From: Rhodospirillaceae bacterium
GTDB taxonomy: Bacteria > Pseudomonadota > Alphaproteobacteria > Rhodospirillales > Casp-alpha2
Direction: 5' to 3'
Length of the DNA stretch: 64,000 bases
Assembly (NCBI GenBank): GCA_016845145.1
Contig: JAERTE010000117.1
Coordinates: 62,001 to 126,000 of the forward strand
Of this stretch, positions 1 through 9,598 are shown piece by piece. Under the pieces are notes generated by a model that was not told where the DNA came from, made no database searches, and was given only the letters and a program-made list of their open reading frames with translations. Both the position numbers and the translations under genes were made by a program. The first letter of the stretch is position 1. Every line of letters starts with the position of its first letter.

Positions 1-1
1 A

Positions 2-646
2 TCCTACAACGCAAATGCGGATGAATTACCCGCCCTGGGCGCTCGGCGCTGCATCATGGTCGACAAGGCCTTTGACCCCGAGCAGCATTTTCCCGTCGAT
101 TGCAGCGACGAAGAGCGCGCCGCATATGGTGGAGATGTGGGATTTATCGGCACTTACGCTGTTGAGCGCGGCACTGATCTGCTGCACTTGGCCAATGCTG
201 GTTTTTTCGTGCGCGTATGGGGAAATGGCTGGGAGGCATTCAGCGAAACCCACCCGAACCTTGTCATTGAGCGCCGCGCATTGGTTAACACAGATGATGA
301 TTTGCGCTACTCCAAAGGCATTGCCGCGACACGCATCAACATAGGCTTCCTGCGAAAAGCCAACCGCGACTTGCAGACAGACCGCAGCATCGAAATTCCG
401 GCCTGCGGCGGTTTTATGCTGGCTGAACACTCAGACGAACACGCGCGCCTCTTCGCCGATGGCAAAGAAGCGGTCTATTACCGCGACCATGACGAATTGG
501 TCGAAAAGACGAGATACTATCTGAGCCGTAAAGACGAGCGCCAAGCCATTGCCGCCGCGGGCCGCCAACGGTGTCTGGATAGCGGCTATTCCCACGATGA
601 TCGGTTGAAGTTTATGTTGTCCCAGGCACTGGACACACGGCGTTGA
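2..646 (+). CDS. CgeB-like glycosyltransferase, 5'-truncated by window edge
   Basis: Partial gene: the reading frame is open from base 2, ahead of the ATG at 56 used by the ORF track, and the upstream residues (SYNANADELPALGARRC) read naturally into the protein, so the true start lies outside the window. The visible C-terminal 214 residues resemble the GT1_2 half of CgeB-type glycosyltransferases. They include a DVGFIGTY strand followed by a nucleotide-sugar-binding half ending in IPACGGFMLAEHSDEH, the region that usually holds the acidic donor-binding residues. It is probably cytoplasmic and acts on a surface glycan, because the neighbouring genes are glycosyltransferases and a flippase. The 3' end overlaps the convergent glycosyltransferase by 35 nt. 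Family assignment is by sequence pattern; the substrate is unknown. Confidence 0.8.
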   Translation, partial: SYNANADELPALGARRCIMVDKAFDPEQHFPVDCSDEERAAYGGDVGFIGTYAVERGTDLLHLANAGFFVRVWGNGWEAFSETHPNLVIERRALVNTDDDLRYSKGIAATRINIGFLRKANRDLQTDRSIEIPACGGFMLAEHSDEHARLFADGKEAVYYRDHDELVEKTRYYLSRKDERQAIAAAGRQRCLDSGYSHDDRLKFMLSQALDTRR

Positions 647-1763
647 GCGCCGCCTTCATACCAGCAATATCTTCGTCAAATCCCCATGCTGAAATACGCT
701 GGTGCGCGGCGCAGCCCAGGACCTTTAAATTGTCGACGTCGGAGGTCAGCTGGCGCAAAGCAGATGCCAACGCATCGACATCACCACTGGCAACCACGGC
801 GCCACAATCATCCGACACCAAATCAACTGCGCAGCCGCATTGATCGGAGACAACCACCGCCGTACCGCAAGCCATGGCCTCATTGACAGCCAATCCCCAA
901 GGCTCGCGCTCGGACGCCAACACGAACACATCAGCCATATCGTAAAGCGCCGGCAATTCGGTCTGGTTTCGAAAGCCCAACATCTTGATGCGTTCATCGT
1001 CTCCGGCTTCGGCCTCAAGCCCTTCGCGCTCTTCACCGTCACCAACGTACACCAAGTACGGCGAGGCAGAGTTTCCTTCGACTAATTTCCGCCACGCCTT
1101 GAGCAAGGTCTGCGGATGCTTGCGAGCCTGGAGCTTTCCCGCGAACAACACGACGGCACGGTCAGGCGACAGACCGAGTTCACGGCGGAAATCTTCGCGC
1201 CGCTCTGCGGCCTCCGCAGCGCAGTTGGCAAAGAAGACATTGTCGACCGCGTAAGGCATGGAAAATAATCGAGCATCATCAATGCCATGCGCTTCGAAGT
1301 ATCGCCGGTTCTCCGTGCCGATACAGAGGAACCCGGCGCAATGTTTGAAAATACTTTTCAGATAATGGCGCTTAACCATGCCGCGCAACCCTGCCCCATC
1401 GGGCATGGCGACCATCGTATTTTCACCCCGCATCAAGACAGGCACCCGAAGTTCCTGGGCCAAGAAAAGACTCCGCCGCTTTAACTTGCTGTCCCATCCA
1501 TGCAGCCACAGAACATCGCTTTCGGTTAACTGTTGGCGAAGACCATCGGTATCGGACACTTCGCGATGGCGATATCCTTCTGTCAACGGCACATCCCACG
1601 CCACGTCTCGTCCAAAGCCATCATCGCGGTAAGCACTTGCCGTCGCCAGTGTTTCAAACAAGACCATCAGTTCGATATCGGGATCTTCAGCAATCCGTCG
1701 CAACAACGGCGCCTGATACTGAATAGGATGGCTGACAAGATAGCAAACGCGGTGGGTCGGCAT
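612..1763 (-). CDS. Glycosyltransferase family 4 protein
   Basis: A 383-aa GT-B fold glycosyltransferase. The N-terminal acceptor half starts with a Rossmann strand (RVCYLVSHPIQYQAPLLRRI). The C-terminal donor half has the strand VVLFAGKLQARKHP around residue 205 and the retaining-GT E-x7-E element EPWGLAVNE at residues 287-295, followed by AMACGTAVVVSD. It is cytosolic or membrane-associated and transfers a nucleotide sugar to a lipid-linked or surface glycan. It is the last of four minus-strand genes (tandem GT, GT4, flippase, GT4), with a 109-nt gap after the flippase. Its 3' end overlaps the convergent CgeB-like gene. The sugar and linkage cannot be read from sequence. Confidence 0.88.
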   Translation of the reverse strand: MPTHRVCYLVSHPIQYQAPLLRRIAEDPDIELMVLFETLATASAYRDDGFGRDVAWDVPLTEGYRHREVSDTDGLRQQLTESDVLWLHGWDSKLKRRSLFLAQELRVPVLMRGENTMVAMPDGAGLRGMVKRHYLKSIFKHCAGFLCIGTENRRYFEAHGIDDARLFSMPYAVDNVFFANCAAEAAERREDFRRELGLSPDRAVVLFAGKLQARKHPQTLLKAWRKLVEGNSASPYLVYVGDGEEREGLEAEAGDDERIKMLGFRNQTELPALYDMADVFVLASEREPWGLAVNEAMACGTAVVVSDQCGCAVDLVSDDCGAVVASGDVDALASALRQLTSDVDNLKVLGCAAHQRISAWGFDEDIAGMKAALNAVCPVPGTT

Positions 1764-1872
1764 GTATCAATAAACCTCTTCGCCGCTACCGCGATTGTTC
1801 TGGCTTTTAGTCTTCGCGGTTATGAAACAGCTATTTAACGTCGTTGCGCGCCTAAATTAAAGAAAGAAAGGA

Positions 1873-3303
1873 TCAGCTGGAAACCCGCAGTATATTCACC
1901 ATCTTGCGGAAATCCACGACCCCCGCAACATGTGATAGAGGCAGATAGAAAATTATAAAAAACACCGTTGCGGCCAATATCTCCTGCCATCCAACACTGA
2001 AAACCGACCGCTGCGCCATAATCGCCGGACCACAGGCAACGAGCGCCACCACCAAAGCCCGGATATGAATATCGAAGAGTTGAAGATTAAATGCCTTTTT
2101 TGCCAACGCTGCTACGCACACCCACACCACGAGCTGAGTAACCAGTGTTGCAGTTGCGGCACCTTCGATTCCATAGATTGGAATCAGTACGAAATTCAGC
2201 ACAATATTCAACCCAGCTCCGATACCAAGAATGGTTGTGTAGGCTTTGTCGCAATGCGCCGCTAATAAGAACGTTCCGACAGCCACCGACAGATAGACGA
2301 ATACGGCGTTTGCCATCAGAATCTGCAATGCCAGTTCAGCACCTGAATAATCTTCGCCGAAAAGCAACGGTAGCAAGATTGGAACAAACAGTACACCGGC
2401 CGCGCCGACACCTGCGCCCAGAAACGCCAGAACGCGCGTTAAGTTTTTCGCCATGTTCTCCCGCTTGGCGTCGTCATCCATAACCTCCGCAAGCGCGGGA
2501 TAGAACACGCTGTGCAGCAAGTTCGGAAGAATAACCGCGACTGTCAGGATACGGGTCGCCGCCACATAGAGCCCGACTTCGGTTTCATTGACGATGAACC
2601 CCAAGATTACGATATCGAGGTTGACATAGATCGTCGTCAAAACGCCCATCAACGCTACGGGTAAGGCGCGTTTAACGAAATCGATTCGCGAAGGAACCGG
2701 TATGTTTCCTGCATTGCCGCGAGAGATAAAGACGAAATATAAACAGAGTGCGATGGCGCTCAAAATAAGGACAGCTACTGGTACCCCCGCAGCGAAATAG
2801 ATGTCGTCAGAATCGCGCACCCAAAGCAATACGGCAACCATGCCCATCACGGCGGCAGACACCTGACGAAGCGCAACAATCTCCATTTTCTGACGCGCCT
2901 GATAGAAAAAATCCAACGTCAGCGCCACCCCAAACAAACCCAGGCACTGGATTTTCACCACCGTTTGCACCTGGTCCGACAACCCCATAAGCGGCACCAA
3001 AGCCATCACCGAAAAGGCGATCAAAACGGCCAGCAGCATGCGGCTTGCCAGCACCAATTTCACAACGCTCTTGCCATGTGCCGGGGTTTTGGCGACGACG
3101 CGTACGGCGTGAGCATCCATTCCCATATTCACGGCTAATCCGAAGTAGGAAAGCAACGCAACGCCAAATCCCAATACACCGTAAGCTGCAGGACCTAGCA
3201 CCCGTGCCAAGACAACCGCCGTAACCATCCCCGTCATCATCGTGACAACCTGGGCACCACCCAATGCAAACAGATTGTGAAAGATACGTCTTCCTGCCCC
3301 CAT
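1873..3303 (-). CDS. Oligosaccharide flippase (Wzx/polysaccharide biosynthesis family)
   Basis: A multi-spanning MOP/PST-superfamily membrane protein of about 476 aa with roughly 12-14 hydrophobic helices; the first (about residues 9-35) follows RRIFHNLFALGGAQ. It would flip lipid-linked oligosaccharide units across the inner membrane for O-antigen or exopolysaccharide assembly. The track starts at a TTG (3318); I prefer the ATG at 3303, which has GAGG six bases upstream. It lies between two GT4 genes on the same strand, which fits the role. No polymerase (Wzy) or ligase is visible, so the rest of the locus is probably to the left of the window. Confidence 0.88.
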   Translation of the reverse strand: MGAGRRIFHNLFALGGAQVVTMMTGMVTAVVLARVLGPAAYGVLGFGVALLSYFGLAVNMGMDAHAVRVVAKTPAHGKSVVKLVLASRMLLAVLIAFSVMALVPLMGLSDQVQTVVKIQCLGLFGVALTLDFFYQARQKMEIVALRQVSAAVMGMVAVLLWVRDSDDIYFAAGVPVAVLILSAIALCLYFVFISRGNAGNIPVPSRIDFVKRALPVALMGVLTTIYVNLDIVILGFIVNETEVGLYVAATRILTVAVILPNLLHSVFYPALAEVMDDDAKRENMAKNLTRVLAFLGAGVGAAGVLFVPILLPLLFGEDYSGAELALQILMANAVFVYLSVAVGTFLLAAHCDKAYTTILGIGAGLNIVLNFVLIPIYGIEGAATATLVTQLVVWVCVAALAKKAFNLQLFDIHIRALVVALVACGPAIMAQRSVFSVGWQEILAATVFFIIFYLPLSHVAGVVDFRKMVNILRVSS

Positions 3304-3345
3304 CACAGGCCTCGCCAACTTCTTGCATCGAAAAGCGACGTCATG

Positions 3346-4497
3346 TCACGCTAAATCCTCGTCCCAGGTTTCTTGCCAAGCCTGCCGAAGTCGCCGAGCA
3401 AATTCTCGTGGCGAATACTCAGTCTCGGCTGCATGGCGGGCATTGTGCCGCAACTTCTCCGACAAATCTCGATCGGCGGCGATTGCTGCGATGGCATCCG
3501 CAATCTCATCGGACGAAAACCCTGTCAAATGGCCTGTCCTGCCAGTGACAACGTAATCAGCCGGTCCGCCACAATCCGTTGAAACAACGGGAATTCCGCA
3601 CGCCATAGCCTCAATCCCGGCAATGGCAAAACCCTCTTGATGGGATGTCAGGACGAAAACGTCCAGCATCTGATAGAAGCGCCGCAATTCGCTGCGGTCC
3701 AAAAAGCCACAAAATTCGATACTACTGCTCACGCCGTGTTGGTCGATCAACGCTTTCAACGTTGGTGTCAGATTACCCGTAACCGAAAGCTTGGCATCAA
3801 TTCCACGTCCACGCACTTTGGCCAAGGCTTGAAAGAGCAACGGCGCGTTTTTGCGTGGGTCATCCAGCCGACCGGCGAAACCCATTCTAAACGGCCCTTC
3901 AGGCCTTGTGGCCGGTTGGAAGAAATCCGTATCAACGGGGATCAACAATCTGCCAAACTTGGATGCGTGTTCCGGCGCCCGCCGGGTCAGCCGGTCAACT
4001 GTATCGTTGCTAACCCCGTAAATCCGATTGTCCGCATGCAGCACGGAACTTTGTTGGCGAGCGAGTCCGGGTACTACCATTAATTTATCATACAACCGTC
4101 GATACCAAGCCATGGCGGATTGACGGTCTGATCGATCTCCCTCCAGATCGCTGGCGCACCAAACCATATGCCGGATGGCGGCCCTGGTCAGCGGATTGGC
4201 GATTAAGACCGTTCCTCCCACGGCGATATGCCTGTCGTGTTTATCTATGATGTCCTGCCACGCAGATGAGGGCGCCGTGTAATTTTGCTCGAAAAAAGTG
4301 CCGCGGCATTCGATTTCTCGTTGGGGGAGATCACCGAACACGCCCCGGACAGCCTTCCTTGGCGCGGGCAGCCGGTAATAGGCAAGTGTTACGTCATGCC
4401 CCGCACGGACGAGTTCGTCGGCAAGAATCCGAGCTTTTGCCGCGACGCCGCCAACCGATAGAGGCGGCAGGGTCATGAGTAACGTTCGTTTGGACAT
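3346..4497 (-). CDS. Glycosyltransferase family 4 protein
   Basis: A 383-aa GT-B glycosyltransferase. The N-terminus has the glycine-rich loop PPLSVGGVAAKARILADEL typical of GT4 acceptor domains. The donor half opens with FRMGFAGRLDDPRKN (about residue 203) and carries the E-x7-E motif EGFAIAGIE at 288-296 followed by AMACGIPVVSTDCGGPADYV. It likely works on the same glycan as its neighbours, lying between the flippase (42 nt downstream) and the tandem GT (23 nt upstream), so co-transcription is likely. The start at 4497 has a GGAG unusually close (2 nt), so the exact start is uncertain. Donor and acceptor are unknown. Confidence 0.87.
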   Translation of the reverse strand: MSKRTLLMTLPPLSVGGVAAKARILADELVRAGHDVTLAYYRLPAPRKAVRGVFGDLPQREIECRGTFFEQNYTAPSSAWQDIIDKHDRHIAVGGTVLIANPLTRAAIRHMVWCASDLEGDRSDRQSAMAWYRRLYDKLMVVPGLARQQSSVLHADNRIYGVSNDTVDRLTRRAPEHASKFGRLLIPVDTDFFQPATRPEGPFRMGFAGRLDDPRKNAPLLFQALAKVRGRGIDAKLSVTGNLTPTLKALIDQHGVSSSIEFCGFLDRSELRRFYQMLDVFVLTSHQEGFAIAGIEAMACGIPVVSTDCGGPADYVVTGRTGHLTGFSSDEIADAIAAIAADRDLSEKLRHNARHAAETEYSPREFARRLRQAWQETWDEDLA

Positions 4498-4520
4498 ATC
4501 TCCACAAACCCAACGTGGCG

Positions 4521-6758
4521 TTAATCGCCATTCCGCGCGAGTATAACATCAACCGTACGCTCCATCGTAAGCCTCCACGAATAGGACTTTGCTCGCTGCC
4601 TTGCTCGTTCACTCAAGTCCTTTCTGGTGTCTTCATCGCTCAACAGATCAGAAATTGCTTCTGTCATTTCTTCACAATTGTGCGGATCAAAGAACCGAGC
4701 CGCATTTCCAAGAACTTCCGGCATCGCTGCCGTGCTGGAACTGGCGATCGGCGCCCCACATGCCATGGCCTCGACCAAGGGGTTGCCGAACGTTTCGACG
4801 GTAGACGGAAAAACGAAAAGCGCGCAACGCTCATAAAGACTACGCAGTTTGACGGCATCTACACTGCCAAGGAATTCAATTTGCTCCACCATTTTCTGAT
4901 CTGCAATAAGGACCTTCAATTGGTTAAAATAGTCATCATCCACAGGTCGTCCGGCAATTTTTATCGTGTAGTCGGGAAACTCCTCGAAGATTGGCTTAAG
5001 CGCGCGGACAAGTGTCGTGAAGTTTTTCTGCACGTATATATCCGACACCGCTAATAAAAATGGCTCTCGTATCGGCAGGGGGGTCGAATCAAGAAACAAT
5101 TGTTCCACGCCGTGCGGCACCGTCACGATTTTTTTTCCGAACAATCCGAAAAACGCGCGTTCGATCCCGCGTTTGGCGTAGTCCGACACCGCAATGGCAC
5201 GTTTGCTGCCGACAAACGAAACGAACGTTGCTGCATATAGCAAAACCCAATAAGCCAACTTCATTGGCCGACGCTCCACGAAACCGACACTAACGGCGTT
5301 GCGCGCCATGACCACATGGTTTTTGGCGCGGAACGGGCCATAGTTTGCCGGAGAGAACATGGAATCGGCCGCAAGCCGCTTTGCCAAACGCGGAAGATCC
5401 AACTGCTCGCGAATAAGCACCCGCCAAAATCCACGCGGATAGCGTTGATAATGATAAGATACATTTTCCAATTCTGTGGGGAGGACCGCCTTTTGATCCT
5501 CGTGCAGGCACACGTGGACCTTGAGGCGCGGGTCGTTCTCCAAAAGAGGCAACATATTTCGCAGATACGTCACGCCGCCGCCCGTGCGTGCATGTAAGGC
5601 GTTAATCAATATTCGGTGGCGGTTGTGCTCGATAATATCTCGCATTGTGGTGACCAACCCGAGTACGTGGCTTTCCCATGTAAAATGTCCTTCGACACGG
5701 GCTCGGCCACGAGCAACCAACGAAGTCCGAAGTTCGGCACTGCTATTGAGTTCGCGTATACGCGCGGCGAGATCTTCAGCATCGCCTAAATTGAAATACA
5801 AAGCCGCATCACCGCATATCTCGCGATGAATCGGAATATCAGATACGACGAGCGGCACCCCGGCACGCATCGCTTCAACCATGGGAAAACCAAACGTCTC
5901 CGCCATGGACGGAAACACAAACGCATCAAACTCTCGCAGTGCGTTGCTCAGTTCCACGTGGTCAATTCGGCCCATCTCAAGACAATCGTCGTATTTGGGG
6001 TCACGTAACGCGTCGAGTTCAGCGCCTGCATTGTCCCAGGCATTGAAATCGTTAGATTCCATGGTTATCCGAGTCCGCGTTTCCAACCCGCTCTGGCTTA
6101 ATAGGTAGGCCCCTTCCGCCAGAGTCTCAGGGTCTTTGTGCGGGTAGTACACCGATACATAGAGCAGACGAATAACACCGTCGGCGCGCCACTGACGGAG
6201 TGAACTCTCGACATCGAAACGTGGGCTCACGCCGAGATAATTCACTGAAGCGGTATCAACCAACCGTGTATCGAAATCTGCTGCCGCATCCAGAGCGACC
6301 TGGGACGGAAAAATGGTCTCTCGAGAGTATCGCGCGGACCATAACATCAAGTGTCGACGCAGGAATGCGGACAACCTCTCGCGCAAACTTAGGCGCGGCA
6401 AGACCTTCTCGCGATAAACAGGGTTCAGGTATATCTCGCCCTGCACCAACAACACCTGCGGAATGGGCGGAAAAAGAACACCATAGTTTGCCGATGAAAA
6501 CAGCAAGTCAGCGCCGCACTGTTTGACGATCTTCCGCCACCCGATTTGTTCCCATAGAAATCGGTGAACAGGCCCCCAGAATTTTTTGCGAACCGATTTT
6601 ACCGTGACGCTGCCCGTATCTGACACGCTTTTCTCAAAGCCCGATGGCACATATACGATTGCATCAACGTTCGCACGCGCCAAATAGTCGATCAAATTGG
6701 TGGTATAGGTGACAATACCACCAGTGTTCGCAGAAATGGCGTTTACAATTATTCGCAT
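4521..6758 (-). CDS. Tandem two-domain GT4 glycosyltransferase
   Basis: At 745 aa this is about twice the usual GT4 length. It contains two complete GT-B modules in one chain. Module 1 (about 1-375) begins MRIIVNAISANTGGIVTYTT and has E-x7-E as ETFGFPMVE near 287-295. Module 2 (about 381-745) restarts with HRILINALHARTGGGVTYL and has ETFGNPLVE with AMACGAPIASSS near its C-terminus. Both keep the donor-site glutamates, so both look active. The two halves share the same opening and an SPANYG/SSANYG segment, which suggests internal duplication. Such proteins may add two consecutive sugars; that is inference. It is the first gene of the minus-strand glycan operon. Confidence 0.86.
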   Translation of the reverse strand: MRIIVNAISANTGGIVTYTTNLIDYLARANVDAIVYVPSGFEKSVSDTGSVTVKSVRKKFWGPVHRFLWEQIGWRKIVKQCGADLLFSSANYGVLFPPIPQVLLVQGEIYLNPVYREKVLPRLSLRERLSAFLRRHLMLWSARYSRETIFPSQVALDAAADFDTRLVDTASVNYLGVSPRFDVESSLRQWRADGVIRLLYVSVYYPHKDPETLAEGAYLLSQSGLETRTRITMESNDFNAWDNAGAELDALRDPKYDDCLEMGRIDHVELSNALREFDAFVFPSMAETFGFPMVEAMRAGVPLVVSDIPIHREICGDAALYFNLGDAEDLAARIRELNSSAELRTSLVARGRARVEGHFTWESHVLGLVTTMRDIIEHNRHRILINALHARTGGGVTYLRNMLPLLENDPRLKVHVCLHEDQKAVLPTELENVSYHYQRYPRGFWRVLIREQLDLPRLAKRLAADSMFSPANYGPFRAKNHVVMARNAVSVGFVERRPMKLAYWVLLYAATFVSFVGSKRAIAVSDYAKRGIERAFFGLFGKKIVTVPHGVEQLFLDSTPLPIREPFLLAVSDIYVQKNFTTLVRALKPIFEEFPDYTIKIAGRPVDDDYFNQLKVLIADQKMVEQIEFLGSVDAVKLRSLYERCALFVFPSTVETFGNPLVEAMACGAPIASSSTAAMPEVLGNAARFFDPHNCEEMTEAISDLLSDEDTRKDLSERARQRAKSYSWRLTMERTVDVILARNGD

Positions 6759-6887
6759 GGCAAGGGCTTAGCCAAGAATTGATCCGGTGTCGAGCGAACA
6801 ATATGATTTATGCGCGAACACCGTCCTCACCATGCTCACCATTCCCGGCCCCAATCCATCAGCCCGTAGAAGCTCCACCTACGTCCG

Positions 6888-8210
6888 TCATTTTTTCCCG
6901 GACAACCATCTTCCGGAAGGCGCCTGACCGCCCAACAGTTCAACGATTGTATTGGCCAACACCTCGGTAGCAACGCGCAGATCATCCAGTACCACTGCCT
7001 CGTCCGGGCGGGTTGCCATGTGTCCGCCCGCTCCGACACTTCCAGCGCCATACATGACTACCGGCACGCCAGCGGCGGCGAAATCTCGGGCCGATGTTTC
7101 AAACGCCGCGCCATAAATAGCTGGACGTTCTTCGGTAACCGAATCACCAGCCTTAGAAAGTAAATCCCGGAGCTTGGAAACCTCTTCTCCAGGCACGACG
7201 GCAGGCAATAGTCGACGTCGCCGCACTCGGCACACAACGCCTTGGACCGGCGCTGCCGCGCGCCCGATGATGTTGGTCACTTCGCTCTCCACCGCGTTGG
7301 CGTCCTCCTCCGGCAACAGGCGCCGGTCGACCAGCATTGTCACCTCACCCGGCACCGCCAATGCTCCCTCGCCGCCCCGGATTTCAGTGACGACCAAGGT
7401 CGGCGAGCCAATGCCCTCGACCTCCGACGTGCGAGCCGACAAAGTATCACGGTGCCGATAAAGTGCGTTCAGAACGGCCGCTGCACCTTCCAAGGCATCA
7501 GCACCCGTTTGTGGCGCGCCGGCCGGCGCAGGGACGCCCTTAATGCTGACGTCCAAATCCAGGACGCCTGTTGCCGTGGTGCCGATCGCGCGCGCAGCAC
7601 CTGGCACTATAGCGAAGTCTGGCATTCTCTCGGCTTCCGCCAACATGCGATGTGGACCGAGGTCTCCTCCGCTGGCGCCATCAAAGCCAACTTGCAGTTC
7701 CACACGTCCCTGCAAGCCGCGGGCGCAATCGCGCACCGCCAACATCGCATAAACATATGCCGCTAAATCGCCCTTGCCGTCGGAGACACCACGCCCAAAC
7801 ATGCGCCCACCATCGATCACGGCTCCTTGGGGATCATGCGTCCAGTCCTGCCCTGCCGGAGCCGTGTCCGCGTGGCAGGCCAAGACCAGCATCGGCCCAG
7901 CACTCGGGTCGTCTCCGAACTCCAAACAAACGACCATATTGTCGTACGGTGCCCGTCCCAACGCCAACGCAGCATCCGTATCCACAGGCCGGTGGTTGAC
8001 AGTTAAATCCTGTCCGACAAAGAGCTCTGCCAGTTTCTCGACCACGGCAGCGGTATTTCCCGGCGGATTTTCGGAATTTATCCGTACCAGCGCCGACAAG
8101 AAAGCAAACTGCTCCGCGCGCCGCGCCACGAGGTAGTCGCGCAGTCCGGGAGGTGATTCTGGTGTCGGTTCAGGTTTGTCGTCCGCCATGCGCGAAAACG
8201 TCTCCGCCAA
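6888..8210 (-). CDS. M20-family peptidase homologue with altered active site
   Basis: A 440-aa protein with the M20/ArgE/DapE architecture. The first metal motif H-x-D is present (CHADTAP, H113/D115) and so is the bridging Asp (GVSDGKGD, D144). The catalytic Glu-Glu pair expected next is replaced: the segment reads GFDGASGGDLGPHRML, with Gly-Ala at 178-179 where functional members have Glu-Glu. The later acidic ligand (normally GEP) reads VPGAA near 202-206. The C-terminal His survives (GGHMATRPDE). A catalytically dead or changed protein is therefore likely. It is divergent from argE with about 95 nt between the starts. The family assignment is firm; loss of activity is inference. Confidence 0.85.
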   Translation of the reverse strand: MAETFSRMADDKPEPTPESPPGLRDYLVARRAEQFAFLSALVRINSENPPGNTAAVVEKLAELFVGQDLTVNHRPVDTDAALALGRAPYDNMVVCLEFGDDPSAGPMLVLACHADTAPAGQDWTHDPQGAVIDGGRMFGRGVSDGKGDLAAYVYAMLAVRDCARGLQGRVELQVGFDGASGGDLGPHRMLAEAERMPDFAIVPGAARAIGTTATGVLDLDVSIKGVPAPAGAPQTGADALEGAAAVLNALYRHRDTLSARTSEVEGIGSPTLVVTEIRGGEGALAVPGEVTMLVDRRLLPEEDANAVESEVTNIIGRAAAPVQGVVCRVRRRRLLPAVVPGEEVSKLRDLLSKAGDSVTEERPAIYGAAFETSARDFAAAGVPVVMYGAGSVGAGGHMATRPDEAVVLDDLRVATEVLANTIVELLGGQAPSGRWLSGKK

Positions 8211-8305
8211 AGAAAATTAAGATACGCTCCCCCAAGAAGCTTGCAAACTGTCGCGGGCAGGTCAATTTTGAATATACACCCGCGCCCGGCATCCCAGGAG
8301 TCCTC

Positions 8306-9469
8306 ATGCCCGAATTTACGTCCATCGAGATGATCAAGAAACTGATCGCATTTGATACCACCAGCCGCGAGTCCAATCTCGCACTTATCGCCTTCGTGCA
8401 GGATTATCTGCAAGGCCTCGGTATCGATAGTCAGTTGGTGCACAACATCGAAGGCACCAAAGCCAACCTTTATGCCACCGTTGGTGACCAGGCCACACCC
8501 GGCGTCATGCTTTCGGGCCATACGGATGTGGTCCCCGTAGACGGGCAGAATTGGTCGACCGATCCGTTCGAAATGGTCGAGAAGGATGGCAACCTTTATG
8601 GCCGCGGCACATCGGACATGAAAAGTTTCATCGCCATCGCATTGGCCATGTTGCCGAAATTCCAGGCACGCGGGCTGAAAACCCCCCTGCACCTAGCGTT
8701 GTCTTACGACGAGGAAATCGGCTGCATTGGCGTTCGCCGCCTGATCGAGAAACTCAACGGCATGCCCGTAAAACCCGCCATGTGCATTGTCGGCGAACCG
8801 ACATCAATGCAGGTGATCACCGGTCACAAAGGTAAACGCAGCTACAATATTCATGTGCGCGGCTTTGAAGCCCATTCGAGTTTGGCCCCACATGGCGTCA
8901 ATGCGATCGAATTCGCGGCACGCTTCATCGCCAAATTGCGCGACATCGCCGAGCGTATCCAGGGCGAAGGCCCGTTTGATGAGCTGTACGACGTCACCCA
9001 CACCACCGTTCACACAGGGGTAATCTCGGGCGGCACGCAGCTCAATATCGTGCCCAAGGACTGCCGCTTCGAATGCGAGTTCCGCTACATCGGTGGCCAG
9101 GACGACGACGCACTGGAAGAAGAAATCCGCGCCTACGCCCGCGACGTGCTGGAGCCCGCCATGCAAGCCATCCACGCCGATACGGGTATCGACATTGAAT
9201 GTGTCAATCACATGCCTGGACTTGAGATGAACGTCGACGACGAAGTGGTCACATTTGTAAAAGCTCTGGCCGGTCGCAATGACCACGCCAAAGTCGCTTT
9301 CGGCACCGAGGCGGGCCTGTTCAAGGATCGTGCCGGCATCCCCGCCGTGGTCTGCGGTCCGGGATCCATCGACCAAGCGCACAAACCCAATGAGTTCATC
9401 TCGCTGGAGCAAGTCGCCGCCGGTGAGGCTTTTCTTGAGCGCCTGATGGATCGGGTATGTGAGAACTAG
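8306..9469 (+). CDS. argE: Acetylornithine deacetylase
   Basis: A 387-aa M20 metallo-hydrolase that would hydrolyse N2-acetylornithine to ornithine in arginine biosynthesis, in the cytosol. The ORF track begins at 8153, but the ATG at 8306 is preceded by AGGAG with a 5-nt spacer and starts at MPEFTSIEMIKKLIAFDTTS, the normal ArgE N-terminus. The active site is complete: SGHTDVVPVDGQNWSTDPF (H-x-D), YGRGTSDMKSF (bridging Asp), YDEEIGCIGVR (catalytic Glu pair), VGEPTSMQ, and a C-terminal GPGSIDQAHKPNEFI His. The length matches the family. Closely related deacylases cannot be excluded, but ArgE is the best fit. Confidence 0.9.
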   Translation: MPEFTSIEMIKKLIAFDTTSRESNLALIAFVQDYLQGLGIDSQLVHNIEGTKANLYATVGDQATPGVMLSGHTDVVPVDGQNWSTDPFEMVEKDGNLYGRGTSDMKSFIAIALAMLPKFQARGLKTPLHLALSYDEEIGCIGVRRLIEKLNGMPVKPAMCIVGEPTSMQVITGHKGKRSYNIHVRGFEAHSSLAPHGVNAIEFAARFIAKLRDIAERIQGEGPFDELYDVTHTTVHTGVISGGTQLNIVPKDCRFECEFRYIGGQDDDALEEEIRAYARDVLEPAMQAIHADTGIDIECVNHMPGLEMNVDDEVVTFVKALAGRNDHAKVAFGTEAGLFKDRAGIPAVVCGPGSIDQAHKPNEFISLEQVAAGEAFLERLMDRVCEN

Positions 9470-9598
9470 ATTGCGCGTGCTTGGCCGACTATCCACGACC
9501 TGAGAGAATTTCCCTATTGCCGCCGCCGACCCATCCTGTAAACAGTGGCCTTCAAAGGCGACAACTCCGCCAGAAATGAACAACAGCGGTAATCCATC

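Noticed and set aside
8804-9583. 259-aa minus-strand ORF over argE
   Set aside because: It is a shadow of the argE coding strand; argE has a full active site and RBS.
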